Shown piece by piece: positions 1 to 7,769 of a DNA stretch of 11,960 nucleotides. A program made the position numbers and the translations under genes. The notes beneath the pieces are model-generated. The model saw nothing but the letters and a program-made list of their open reading frames with translations, was not told the DNA's origin and searched no databases. Source of the stretch: Dimargaris cristalligena (Eukaryota > Kickxellomycota > Dimargaritomycetes > Dimargaritales > Dimargaritaceae); the NCBI GenBank assembly GCA_027576995.1, contig JANBQC010000749.1, forward strand, positions 1 through 11,960, given 5' to 3'. Every line of letters begins with the position of its first letter. Position 1 is the first letter of the stretch.

Positions 1-1075
1 AATATGATTGTCTGGGAACTCCCTTCCCTTTCCCTTTGCTTAGTCATCCAATCTTCTGGGACCTTCTCTCCCTTTCTTTATTATTCATCTATCTTTTCAA
101 ATAAAGTTCAGTTTTCAAGGATTTGATTTCAGTTCTTTACATCTCTCACTTACTATGATATTGCAAGGCTATAAAATAATAAATTGGGACTTCACTGATA
201 AAAGGATATAAAAATAGAATGTAATTAATCAGGGAATACTGTGGTTTACTATGAATAACTAAGTGGTCTTATATCCTACCACAACATTTTCTTAGGTCAT
301 GGGATACATCAATACCAAGTATGCAAATAAATTAGCAACACTCCTTTATCAATGGATTCTACTATTGTATCAATTTATCTTCATATCTTTGATAAATTCA
401 CAGTTTACATTTGACCTATAAAATATCATTCCTTTTCAATTATTTGTCAAACACTTTCCAAATCTATAATGATTATCATTAAAATTTCCCTATGTTGTGG
501 TAGTTTACCACTCTCCATTGGCTAAGAATATGTGTCCATAGGCTTCCACTAGGTATAGCTCTGGAAGTATTCTTGGCCAATACTATTACTTACCAGGTAT
601 AGGGGACAATAATGAGCTAATCATAATAATTAGTTACAGGTTCACATTTATTATTCATACAGTGAGTGAATATGAGCGTATTAGATCAATACGAGGATAA
701 CATAAGCTGGTACTAGTAGGTATGTAACCTGGACATGGTATTTACACATTTGGATGACAGCATTGTATTATCTGAGGGGGGATACTTGGAGAATATTAAG
801 GAGGCTGTCTGTATCCATCAGATTCTGATATGAATGGAGTGGTTTTCGAATTAGTGTTTGAGAGTAAAAGGTATGGATGGCTTGGGTAAACCTGTGCTAG
901 GCTGGGAATGGCTGGGGGACGCCATGGGGGGCACTGAGTGTGACAGAAGTGGTAATTCACTAGAAATAGAAAGGGAATACGATGCCGAAATAAGCCACAG
1001 TTTAGAAGCATGTACCGGTCTATGAAAGAGCTGAATGGCTGGGCAATTGATGAATAGGCGAATTGGCGCGGGCAG
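1..1075. other. AT-rich non-coding DNA, probable repeat remnants
   Basis: No credible gene was seen. The DNA is AT-rich and nearly free of CpG up to about 650. A 12-base inverted pair, CTACCACAACAT at 276-287 and ATGTTGTGGTAG at 492-503, has the look of LTR or short-transposon ends (TGTTG...CAACA). No matching target duplication or internal gene was found. Two minus-strand frames around 796-1120 overlap each other and look random. Confidence 0.3.
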
Positions 1076-1096
1076 GTGAACCAAACAGACTATAGA

Positions 1097-1435
1097 ATGC
1101 ATAATTTTATTATGAAACAATATAAATTATGTGTCTGGTTTAATAGCTGGGGTTTGCCTGGGCAGGCAGGCTATAATTTTATAAAAGTTGGGGACGGAAT
1201 AGGGGGGTTTGTGTCCTTAAAACGATCAAAGGCATCCATGGATTCCAGGCGCACCAATGTTACTCAGCCGCCAGGACTCATTCTAACAAACCACGGCCCA
1301 ATGGGTGACGAATCTCTGGAGCCTCATTCTATCGATGGCCCGATAATTCGGCTTAGGCCATTGTCAATTCAAATCCGAGGTGAATTAGTCAGCAAATGGG
1401 GGACGACAACAATTAAAGTGAGTTGGGGTTACTAA
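1097..1435 (+). CDS. Doubtful ORF, unknown
   Basis: An open frame of about 112 codons runs from ATG 1097 to a TAA at 1433-1435. The N-terminal part is aromatic and hydrophobic, and the rest is rich in Arg, Ser, Pro and Gly. I recognise no family, signal peptide or membrane segment. AT-rich TATA-like sequence lies both before and inside the ORF. The DNA of the second half contains several CpGs, like the secreted-protein gene and unlike the retroelement, so it could be a host exon. It could equally be chance, as the length is not far above random expectation. Confidence 0.2.
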   Translation: MHNFIMKQYKLCVWFNSWGLPGQAGYNFIKVGDGIGGFVSLKRSKASMDSRRTNVTQPPGLILTNHGPMGDESLEPHSIDGPIIRLRPLSIQIRGELVSKWGTTTIKVSWGY

Positions 1436-1828
1436 CACTTATGCTTCCCTTGGCACTTCTCCTACTAGTACCATCGTACATTCCCCACTAAGTATGTGTC
1501 ATCTACTGACGCTTTCTTATCAGGACAATCCACTATGTTATACACCCTCTTTGGTATATACTAAGTGGGCCATTATACAGTGCCTACCTGTGCTCCGTAT
1601 TGTATGGGATTTATTTAATCCCTGCTATTTCTCACCAATCGCCGATCTAGATTCTGCAGCTAGACCTAATCCTAAAACGACCTTCCAGCCTATTATCGCT
1701 GCTTAAGAAGACCACCGGCAACCCTAGTGACAACCACAGCAATAATAATAACTAATCCAAATCAAACCAAACAGCAGAAAATCTCCACTAACCTCGTTAG
1801 TCACCGCCATTGCTCAAAACAAGTCCTT
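1436..1828. other. Intergenic region downstream of the secreted-protein gene
   Basis: This lies between the doubtful plus ORF and the 3' end of the minus-strand gene. A plus frame of 70 codons (1494-1706) has no recognisable feature and is probably chance. On the minus strand the expected 3'UTR side carries T-rich TTATTATTATT sequence, but no AATAAA within the first 130 bases. Confidence 0.3.
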
Positions 1829-2752
1829 TTAGAAAAATGTGTCGTACACCCAATGGCAGCCTGTGATGCCAATTAAGAGTAATAAAGCGGATTTGGAATG
1901 CTTAATAGTGTAATGCATGGTCCGATCGAGCAAGGGCCCTTTCATTCCGTAAAGTACTACCTCGGTCTTTTCCACCGCTCGGAATGATGGGAAATCGGTT
2001 TGAACACTAGGTTCCATGTACTGGTTAGCCTCCAAGGCAATTCCGAGTAAGTTTGTTGGCACTTGAACGCCCAATTCGCCTTCCGGGGCGAGCATAAACC
2101 AGCGACTACCAAAATACCGGAACCAACAGCTGGCGCCATTGCCTTTGTCATAGTCCTGACTGAATTCTATTCCCCAGGACCTGGCCAAAAATTGGGCGAC
2201 ATCGGTCAAGTCCCGGGCGGCAAGGCACTCGAGAAACAGCCGCTTTTGTCTTTCCAGAGTATGGGTGCTTAACTGGGTGGTGCTATTGAAGATTTTCACC
2301 GTGGCCAGTTGTTCGCTCAGCATCTCTACTCTCGCCGGATCCTTCTGGATAGCAGCAAGGGTCAGGGAGAAATAGGTCACGCTACTGGCCACACGGCTAA
2401 TGGGACGTGGGTTGTTCCCCTCGGCCTCCGAAGGTACTGGGCGCAGAAGGACTGTGAAGAACTTACCGAACTCATCTAATCCATCGAACTCATCCGTCCT
2501 TTGGCGGTGGTGGAGGTACCAGGTCATCATGGGAATGACCAACTCAATCGAACCTCCAACTGGCGTATGGGCCAGCTGAAGGGTGTTCATTAACTCGGGG
2601 TTTAGTTGGAGGTCGGTCCTGAAATGGGTATCCATGGTTGATTGCGGCTCACACAGCTGGTCGACGTGGGTGGAGATGGATCGGTAAATCTTCTCCAAGT
2701 ATACCATGGTATCGCCATTGGCATTTCTAATCAAAGGAAATAGTAGTCCCAT
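1829..2752 (-). CDS. C-terminal segment of a secreted protein of unknown function
   Basis: This is the longest uninterrupted reading frame in the window (307 codons) and is most likely the C-terminal part of the gene that starts at 3532. I do not recognise the family and see no catalytic motif. The frame first encodes a mixed helical region with several Leu/Met-rich stretches and an acidic segment (DEFDGLDEFG). It continues through an aromatic patch (SCWFRYFGSRWFML) to a hydrophobic C-terminal end (SALLLLIGITGC) about 20 residues before the stop. Its ATG at 2752 is probably not the true start. The frame just upstream (2754-3095) closes with TGA at 2754-2756, and both frames overlap only within an 11-base stretch. 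A one-base shift there joins them without loss. An alternative is a ~62-bp intron with an unusual GTGGAA donor ending at a TTAG acceptor within this frame. No clear AATAAA follows the stop. That it is coding is fairly sure; its function is unknown. Confidence 0.7.
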   Translation of the reverse strand: MGLLFPLIRNANGDTMVYLEKIYRSISTHVDQLCEPQSTMDTHFRTDLQLNPELMNTLQLAHTPVGGSIELVIPMMTWYLHHRQRTDEFDGLDEFGKFFTVLLRPVPSEAEGNNPRPISRVASSVTYFSLTLAAIQKDPARVEMLSEQLATVKIFNSTTQLSTHTLERQKRLFLECLAARDLTDVAQFLARSWGIEFSQDYDKGNGASCWFRYFGSRWFMLAPEGELGVQVPTNLLGIALEANQYMEPSVQTDFPSFRAVEKTEVVLYGMKGPLLDRTMHYTIKHSKSALLLLIGITGCHWVYDTFF

Positions 2753-2753
2753 T

Positions 2754-3095
2754 TCAGTTTGTCAACGTTTGAATATCGACTACTTTCCACATTCCCTTTT
2801 TTAAAATCGGAGCGAGGGGATTTTCACTAATCAGCTTGACAAATTCGATAGATTGGCGGTTCCCGGGAATTCTATTGAACTTGAAGGATTCATCCAAGTT
2901 GATCAGGTTTAAAGGGAGATGTTGGAATTTACCCAGAAAACTCCCCATTATCTGGACCCAAGATCCGAGGCGGGCCAGGGAATAAAATTCGGCCGTAAAC
3001 TTCAGGATCTGTTGGGCCGAATTCTTTGAGGCCCGTTGGTTCACTGTTTCAATGGTTTGGAATTCAATTGCCGTATCTTCTAAAGGCTTGTTAAT
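2754..3095 (-). CDS. Middle segment of the same secreted-protein gene
   Basis: The frame is open for about 113 codons from 3095 and ends in TGA at 2754-2756. The first codon after the proposed splice acceptor (CGATAG at 3096-3101) is ATT at 3095, which is in phase with exon 1. The protein is charged and amphipathic (PLEDTAIEFQTIETVNQ, then a W/M/F/L-rich part) and fits a helical globular domain, but I do not recognise the family. It has no credible ATG of its own near the 5' end, so it is an internal piece and not a separate gene. It leads directly into the 1829-2752 frame with a one-base change of phase. Read upstream in the same frame, sense codons continue to 3245 apart from TAGs at 3098-3096 and 3188-3186. 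This allows a second model, with a short intron and a stop-bearing pseudogene. Confidence 0.6.
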   Translation of the reverse strand: MNKPLEDTAIEFQTIETVNQRASKNSAQQILKFTAEFYSLARLGSWVQIMGSFLGKFQHLPLNLINLDESFKFNRIPGNRQSIEFVKLISENPLAPILKKGMWKVVDIQTLTN

Positions 3096-3307
3096 CTATC
3101 GGGTATAATTAGTGGTATATGATATATCGTTCCCCCCATAAGAAAGTATAATAGCGTGTCGGTTAGATGGGTGGGAGGTATGACTCTACATAGTTGAAGG
3201 CCTTGATGGACCCAAAAACAGGAGTGGGTCCAGGGCATGTTCGCCCTAGGGACGGGAATATAGTAGGGTTTGAGTGCAGGAATTAGACGTCCGGTTGGAT
3301 AGCTTAC
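3096..3307 (-). other. Putative spliceosomal intron, extent uncertain
   Basis: The donor GTAAGC is at 3302-3307. A branch-point-like CACTAAT lies about 10 bases upstream of the acceptor CGATAG (AG at 3096-3097), giving a 212-bp intron that keeps phase 0 between exon 1 and the 3095 segment. A competing acceptor with a pyrimidine-rich tail (CCCGTCCCTAG, AG at 3246-3247) gives a 62-bp intron, a more usual fungal size. The frame then runs in phase from 3245 to 3096 and joins the middle segment, but contains two TAG codons (3186-3188 and 3096-3098). The first model implies a functional 5' half and the second a pseudogene. Reading straight through the donor also stays open across most of the intron, which is unusual. 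Confidence 0.5.
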
Positions 3308-3532
3308 TTGATTAGTGGTCTCATGTTCGCTTTGGTACTGGTATGGGTATAAATAAGCGGCTTTTAGGGCAAAATCACCGATGGGTATATAGTCACTGAT
3401 TATTCCGCGGATTTCAAAGAATAACAAATTGTCAATTACATTATTGAGCTGCTTATACGAATCATCAGCGGCCCTTCCAAGATTAGTGAAGGAAAAAACG
3501 GCCAGAAGGGCCGAAGTAATATAGACTTTCAT
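3308..3532 (-). CDS. Signal-peptide exon of a secreted protein
   Basis: This is exon 1 of the minus-strand gene, 75 codons and phase 0 at its end. It opens with MKVYITSALLAVFSFTNLGRA, a standard N-terminal secretion signal: one Lys, a hydrophobic core, and a small-residue cleavage site after GRA before ADDS. The protein is therefore expected to be exported. The mature start is rich in Asn, Leu, Ile and Tyr, with an aromatic run LYPYQYQ. The exon ends ACT AAT CAA followed by GTAAGC, a near-consensus splice donor at 3302-3307. An in-frame ATG upstream at 3604 would add 24 residues. I prefer 3532 because the signal peptide then sits at the N-terminus, but the TATA box at 3646-3653 would place transcript starts near 3620, so 3604 would be the first ATG on the RNA. 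Fungal small or mid-size secreted proteins of unknown function, including candidate effectors, look like this. The role is not shown by the sequence. Confidence 0.65.
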
Positions 3533-3645
3533 GCTGGTCGAAGGGTCTCGCAAATGTAATGGGGAAGCCGGAGGTGTAAACGGAGTTGTAAATAAGAATA
3601 CCATAGAAGATGGTTTTTGGCTGAAATACTGTGCGGATAGGCCGG

Positions 3646-3653
3646 TATTTATA
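3646..3653 (-). promoter_or_regulatory. TATA box of the secreted-protein gene
   Basis: TATAAATA on the minus strand lies 114 bases upstream of the preferred ATG (3532) and 42 bases upstream of the in-frame ATG at 3604. Spacing of about 30 bases to a transcript start near 3620 would be usual. No other core-promoter element was recognised. Confidence 0.45.
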
Positions 3654-3830
3654 ATAAGTAGACCGCACTAATGGCCATTTACTTAGGAGAGGGGGTGCCC
3701 GCATGTACACATGTTAGCCCAGCAACGGATGTATCGGAGGGACTTGCTGGCTCTTCAGTTGAATGCAATGTCATGATTCCCGATCCATTGAACCATCACC
3801 GCTACATAATGGATGTCCTGTACAAAGGAG
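3654..3830. other. Upstream region of the minus-strand gene
   Basis: This stretch separates the TATA box from the first direct repeat. A plus-strand frame (ATG 3671 to stop 3859) runs through it and into the repeat. I regard that frame as chance, because it overlaps the promoter side and has no recognisable motif. It contains CpGs, in keeping with host DNA. Confidence 0.3.
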
Positions 3831-3968
3831 AATTCGTTTATACAAACTTATTATGTTAATAGAGGGGAAAGAAAAAAAATCCATAAAAATATTACTTTCC
3901 CCGAAGTAGAAAGGAAAAATTTTCTAGCGAAAATTTGTTTCTCTATCTTTCTCCATCTTTTATTCCTT
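3831..3968 (+). repeat. Left copy of a ~137-bp direct repeat
   Basis: It starts AATTCGTTTATACAA and ends near TATTCCTTT. It matches 11074-11209 over its whole length with scattered, mostly transition, differences and a short indel near the end. It is AT-rich, with a purine run (GGGGAAAGAAAAAAAA) and a small hairpin AAATTTTC-TAGC-GAAAATTT. No open frame is shared by the copies. The copies stand about 7.2 kb apart on either side of the retroelement genes, so the likely role is a terminal repeat of that element. Confidence 0.75.
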
Positions 3969-4147
3969 TGTGAATAAAAGTTTGGTAGTGATCATTTTAT
4001 GTTGGTCTATGTACCACTGATTCTGCCTACTTTTGCCCTTATCAGTCTACAAGGTTCCCCTATACCTGATCTAGTATTATAGTTATCTTAATTTAATCCC
4101 TACCATTTATGCCCTACCTCTCGTGGCTTTTAGTTTTCTCCAGTATG
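3969..4147. other. Non-coding leader of the retroelement region
   Basis: AT-rich DNA with almost no CpG and no open frame of note. It follows the left direct repeat directly and would be the 5' untranslated part if that repeat is the element's end. Confidence 0.3.
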
Positions 4148-4429
4148 TCAAATCCCCTTGAAGAGCACTTCAAAACCGTGGAGAATCTCCTTACAGAGCT
4201 GATTAGTGAGTGTTAAGCTGCCCAGCCTGTCAATCAGGGAGGCCATAACCTCCAGGACAAATGTACTACCTGGGACATCCGGCCTATTGTTAGCAGCCTT
4301 TGGGATTTGCAAGGAGGCAGTGGCCTCCTTATCGACATAGCCTGAAGTCACGGTGGCCAGCTCCCTGGTGGCAGAAGATGGGAGGTTTGCAGAGTGGGAT
4401 GACACCAGGGCAGAATTGGATGTTGGCAT
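4148..4429 (-). CDS. Antisense ORF, unknown, 93 codons
   Basis: The ATG at 4429 has a good eukaryotic context (CTCACCATGC). The first third is rich in Ser, Ala, Thr and Asn (SNSALVSSHSANLPSS) and reads like a disordered tail. The last third looks helical (VLEVMASLIDRLGSL, then NQLCKEILHGFEVL). The stop is TGA at 4148-4150. A one-base shift just before it would extend the protein by about a dozen charged residues, so the 3' end may be damaged. It lies antisense to the retroelement, between the left direct repeat and the Gag-like frame. I do not recognise it. It may be an antisense accessory ORF, the gag start of another inserted element, or chance. Confidence 0.35.
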   Translation of the reverse strand: MPTSNSALVSSHSANLPSSATRELATVTSGYVDKEATASLQIPKAANNRPDVPGSTFVLEVMASLIDRLGSLTLTNQLCKEILHGFEVLFKGI

Positions 4430-5001
4430 GGTGAGTTTTCGGAGGGGGCGGGTGGTCAGTGGATTGGACAGAGGATGGGGGAGGATATAACGAGTGACAC
4501 AAGAGTTTTATTGAAAATAAATATAAGAAACGGTGGTGTTAAACAATAAGAAATAATCAATAAAAAAATTAGGACTGAGTTCAAGGAATTGTGGAATTTG
4601 AGTTTGAAATAAAATGAGTGATGATTGATTTCTCAAATAAGCAGGAATTCACTGGTTACTTATGTAGCCATCCCGAGGGCCTTAGGGGTCACTAGGTGCA
4701 AGAAAAAAGATGTAGAGAAAGGTCAAGAAATGGAACAAGATGGAATAACTGGGAATCTGCCAAAAAATAGGTCAGACTTTTAGAAGCAAGGAAAAAATGG
4801 CGGGCTTTTTAATGCAAACCATGAGTATAAAGGAATGAATAATATTTGTTAGCTTTTATGTATGCTGCAGTGTAGGTGGTATATATATATATTTGTGGGT
4901 AAATGGTAGGAGTGATACTGTCATTGCATGTCACGGCATATTCTGCCCTCTGACAATGAGGACTGGCTGCCCATAGTCCGGGGATAAGTGCCAACCTCTG
5001 G
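4430..5001. other. Non-coding DNA between antisense ORF and Gag-like frame
   Basis: AT-rich, with no frame above background. It contains a short (TA)n tract at 4880-4892. On the minus strand a TATATCC sequence upstream of the 4429 ATG could serve as a weak promoter, but this is not convincing. Confidence 0.3.
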
Positions 5002-5601
5002 ATGGCACTACACAAACACTTTCTGGATGCCTTACTACATGTTCCTAGTAGTTTCTTCCCAACAGTTTATGCATGTGAACATCAGCCAATCAGCCAGTGG
5101 GTGGATTATCTCCTCCCCTTCTCCCATTTGCCCCCTGAGTCTTGGATTGTCTGTTCTTACAGTAACAGTTATTCCACCAGTATGGCATTAGAGTCCTGTG
5201 AAGAATATTTTGCTGGGTAATCCCTCTTATCACTGAACATTGCCGGATTGGTGTATACCAAATTAATTGACCTGGGTTTCTCATCTGACCCATGAGTGGC
5301 CTATATAGTGTGGATACTCACCAGTGCAATTGATGGGTCACTTTTATCCCATTTGACACTTAATCAGATCAAGGTCACCAAAGGCATGAAGGTCATGAAT
5401 ACCATCCAGATGATGGATGAAAGTAATTTGGTATCCAACAGTTTGTTACAATTACAGGGCTTTATTTCACAGTTTATGGCTAAGAAACATGATCAGGAAA
5501 CTGTGGTCACAGCTCAGACTGCCATTAGATCATAGACTATGAATTCTGATAGTGCTAAGGTGAACCCTGCAATAGGTAAGCCTGGTACTCATCAGGATTA
5601 G
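5002..5601 (+). pseudogene. Gag-like first ORF of the DIRS-type element
   Basis: One frame carries about 200 codons from ATG 5002, with stops only at 5218-5220 (TAA), 5293-5295 (TGA), 5533-5535 (TAG) and 5599-5601 (TAG). The early part is aromatic and helical. The later part is hydrophilic, with Met, Gln and Lys-rich sequence, and could form a coiled coil. I cannot match it to a known Gag by motif and no zinc knuckle is visible. The call rests on its position directly upstream of the reverse transcriptase, in a frame one base behind it, and overlapping its start by about 26 bases. DIRS elements usually have such a first ORF. Confidence in the assignment is moderate to low. Confidence 0.4.
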
Positions 5602-6418
5602 CTCCTACAGCCCGTCCAAGGAGGGACCTCTGCATTTACAGGTCAGGTCAGCAGTAGACACCTGGGCTTCCCTAAAAACCTCCCCCCATGTTCTCGATTG
5701 GATCAAACATGGGGTTGCTATCCCTTGGAAGGAGGGGCCCCTACCCCCTTTCAATCTCCCTGAGTGCCCATTAGCCAGCCCAGAAGAAGTGGGGTTTATG
5801 CAGTCCGAGATCCATTGGATGCTATTGGCTGGTGCAATTCGGGAGATCCCCCATGGTACTTACGTCTCCCACTCCTTCTTAATCCCCCAAAAAGGAGGCG
5901 GGTACTGCCTTATCACCGATTTGAGGTATTTAAATACATTATGTCGGTCACACATGATGCGCTACGAAACCTGGGACGCAGTGCGCAATTATATCCGGCT
6001 GGACCAGCATGTGATATCCTTCGATTTAAAGGATGGTTACATGGCAATTGGAATCCACCGGAATTTCCAAGGGTTCTTCCAGACTTGGTTACTTGGGAAA
6101 CTCTACCAGTTCAATACTCTTCCCTTTAGTTGGAAGTTGTTGCCCTTTTTCTTTTGCAAAACAATGAAGACATTAACCTCTACCCTTTGTTTATGGAAAT
6201 TAAATTGTTTGCCATATCTGGATGATTATTTGGTCCTTTACTCGGGTTCGCCCACTGAAATGCAGTCTATGTCCCTCAGGATACAAAAATTAATTTATTC
6301 CCTAGGCCTTCAGCCCCATCCCAAGAAGTGCCAGTGGGATCCCACAGTGGTCATTCAATACCTGGGATTGACTTTGGATATCCCCCAGATACAATTCATA
6401 CTCAATACTAAATTTTGA
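5576..6418 (+). pseudogene. Reverse transcriptase of the DIRS-type element
   Basis: This copies element RNA into DNA. The frame opens after a TAG at 5573-5575 and stays open to TGA 6416-6418. In order it shows the DIRS-type entry region (VDTWASLKTSP, then WIKHGVAIPW), the EIHWMLLAGAI helix, the finger motif SFLIPQKGGGYCLITDLRYLN, the first catalytic Asp in SFDLKDGY (codon 6023), and the catalytic box YLDD at 6215-6226. It then has LGLQPHPKKC and QYLGL, which match the thumb-side motifs of this class. The palm segment after YQFNTLPF reads SWKLLPFFF where functional copies usually have a small-residue GL..AP-type motif, which is likely decay. The first ATG in frame (5789) is internal and not the true start. 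The frame continues past the stop into RNase H, so this is one broken polyprotein. Confidence 0.88.
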
Positions 6419-7066
6419 GGAAAACTAACTGGGTAGGTGCATCATCTCCTTCACAAGGTTACCCAATAGAAATGCCTAATCAAGGCCTGGACCCCTGCCT
6501 CCCTGATAGGATTAATCCAGTCAGCCCAGTTAGTGTTCCTGGTATTCTGGATTTACCTATGTATACTATACCAATGTCTGGTAACTAAGGAAAATTGCAA
6601 TGCAATGCTCAGGCTGACCAATGTGGCCTGTCAAGATCTAAAACAGTTATACTATACTCTCTTAGACCCTGAGTTAAGCTATCCCATATCAGCTCCAGTT
6701 CAGACCCACACCTTGACCACTGATGCCAGCTCCCAGGGCTCTGGGTGGACCTATGATTCCACCCTTAGCCATGGGAGGTAGACTCTGGCTAAAGCCCAAC
6801 TCCATATTACTGCTTTGGAGCTCATGGCCATTGAAGAGGCATTGAAAAGGAGCCTACCAGCAGTCTGTGGCTACCAGATGCAACTCCAAATGGATGCTAC
6901 CAGTGTAGTGGCAGCAATAAATGGCTACAGATCACACAGCCAACTGCTGAATCAAATAGTTTGTCATATTTGGGCCTTGGTGGCCAAGAACAACATCACA
7001 ATCTTTGGGGGGGGGTGTAGCATCTGGCCAGAATTCTCAATACTGAGGCCAACTTTCTCTCCCAGA
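6419..7066 (+). pseudogene. RNase H region of the DIRS-type element
   Basis: This is the same frame as the reverse transcriptase, interrupted by TAG at 6434-6436, 6467-6469 and 6779-6781. RNase H removes the RNA strand during reverse transcription. Three of the four acidic catalytic positions are visible: Asp in TLTTDASSQGSGW (6722-6724), Glu in ITALELMAI (6818-6820) and Asp in LQMDATSVVAAIN (6893-6895). The fourth, normally the Asp of a N.EAD.LSR-type motif, lies in another frame after a G9 run at 7007-7015. There it reads Asn (LNTEANFLSQ, codon 7051-7053). The stop codons and the loss of that Asp show that the copy is not functional. Confidence 0.85.
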
Positions 7067-7548
7067 TAAACCAGCAGGGGGATTGGAAACTGGTGAAAGT
7101 ATTATTCAGGTCCCTAGATCACTTATTTGGGACACACATAACCAATTGGTTTACAAGTCCCTGGAATACCCAGCTAATCCACTATTGCACCCTGAACCCA
7201 CATCCCAGAGAAGTTAGACAGGATTCCTTCTCCCTTGATTAGTCACAGGAAAATGGGTGGTTCAATCTACCATTTGGAATAATCAATTAGGTAGTGGTGA
7301 AAATAATACAAGAATAAGCTTAGGGAATAATTATTCTACCCCTTTGGAAGAGCCAGCCCTGATGGCCACTCCTGGTTGAGCATGTAGAATTAATCAGCAA
7401 GCTTCCTATTCATTACCAGTAGGCAATCCCACCAGTGGGGTCTCCCAGTTTACTTCCCAAACCATTCATGAATCAGCAATGGAAAATGATTGTAGCTCAA
7501 TTTTAGGCTCACTTGGGACTAAGGGGGATTATTCTTCCACAATTATAG
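7015..7548 (+). pseudogene. RNase H end and methyltransferase-like tail of the DIRS polyprotein
   Basis: After the G9 run the protein continues in the frame one base earlier. It begins HLARILNTEANFLSQ, the RNase H end. It then follows the pattern typical of DIRS polyproteins downstream of RNase H: FGTHITNWFTSPWNTQLIHY, PFGIIN preceded by NL, VVVKIIQE, GIIILPLWKSQP and WPLLV. This block is known as the methyltransferase-like domain of DIRS elements. The motif that is normally N/D-P-P-F/Y/W reads NLPF here (7264-7275), a Pro to Leu change. In-frame stops are at 7018, 7240, 7288, 7315, 7321, 7360, 7504 and 7546, among others. The domain's role in transposition is not established. Confidence 0.7.
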
Positions 7549-7769
7549 GTTGATGGTTGGTGTGTTGCCAACCATTTAAGGGGCTCCACTGGTTTGTCTT
7601 TGGGAGTGTCAGCAGGAGGGGGAACCTCTGGTTTCTTTCCACTGGATGGGTCACCATATTTTGTCATATAGTGTGGAGGGTTGGACTTTGCTGGGTTTGA
7701 GGGGGTTGAGACCAAGGTGGCCTTAGGGAAGTCACTGTTGATCTTCTGGTCATCCATTGTATCATACAT
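7509..7769 (-). CDS. Antisense proline-rich ORF, unknown
   Basis: The ATG at 7769 has a good context (CAGCCATGT), and the frame runs 86 codons to the stop at 7509. It is hydrophilic and disordered in look: rich in Pro, Lys, Ser and Asp (TPSNPAKSNPP, then KKPEVPPPADTPKDKPVEP). The frame is open further upstream to 7829 with a hydrophobic stretch (MFLVYYIFLI), but that part is AT-rich and lacks a better start. Its C-terminal end overlaps the tail of the polymerase frame on the other strand, so that end may be a shadow. It sits in the stretch that separates polymerase from recombinase. I do not recognise it. A gag-type N-terminus of another element is possible. Confidence 0.3.
   Translation of the reverse strand: MYDTMDDQKINSDFPKATLVSTPSNPAKSNPPHYMTKYGDPSSGKKPEVPPPADTPKDKPVEPLKWLATHQPSTYNCGRIIPLSPK

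Noticed and set aside
796..1120. Two overlapping minus-strand frames (71 and 89 codons)
   Set aside because: They overlap each other in different frames, are rich in Pro/Ser/Leu as chance translations of this composition are, and have no motif.
1957..2272. Minus 64-codon and plus 69-codon frames within the secreted-protein gene
   Set aside because: Both are shadows of the 307-codon frame on the minus strand.
3671..3859. Plus-strand 62-codon frame
   Set aside because: It runs over the promoter side of the minus-strand gene into a non-coding repeat and ends there; no recognisable motif.
4809..5293. Frames at 4809-5015 and 5090-5293 (minus) and 4988-5191 (plus)
   Set aside because: They overlap the Gag-like frame, lack motifs, and look like chance frames.
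5764..6129. Plus-strand 121-codon frame over the reverse transcriptase
   Set aside because: It overlaps the recognised reverse transcriptase in another frame; no motif of its own.
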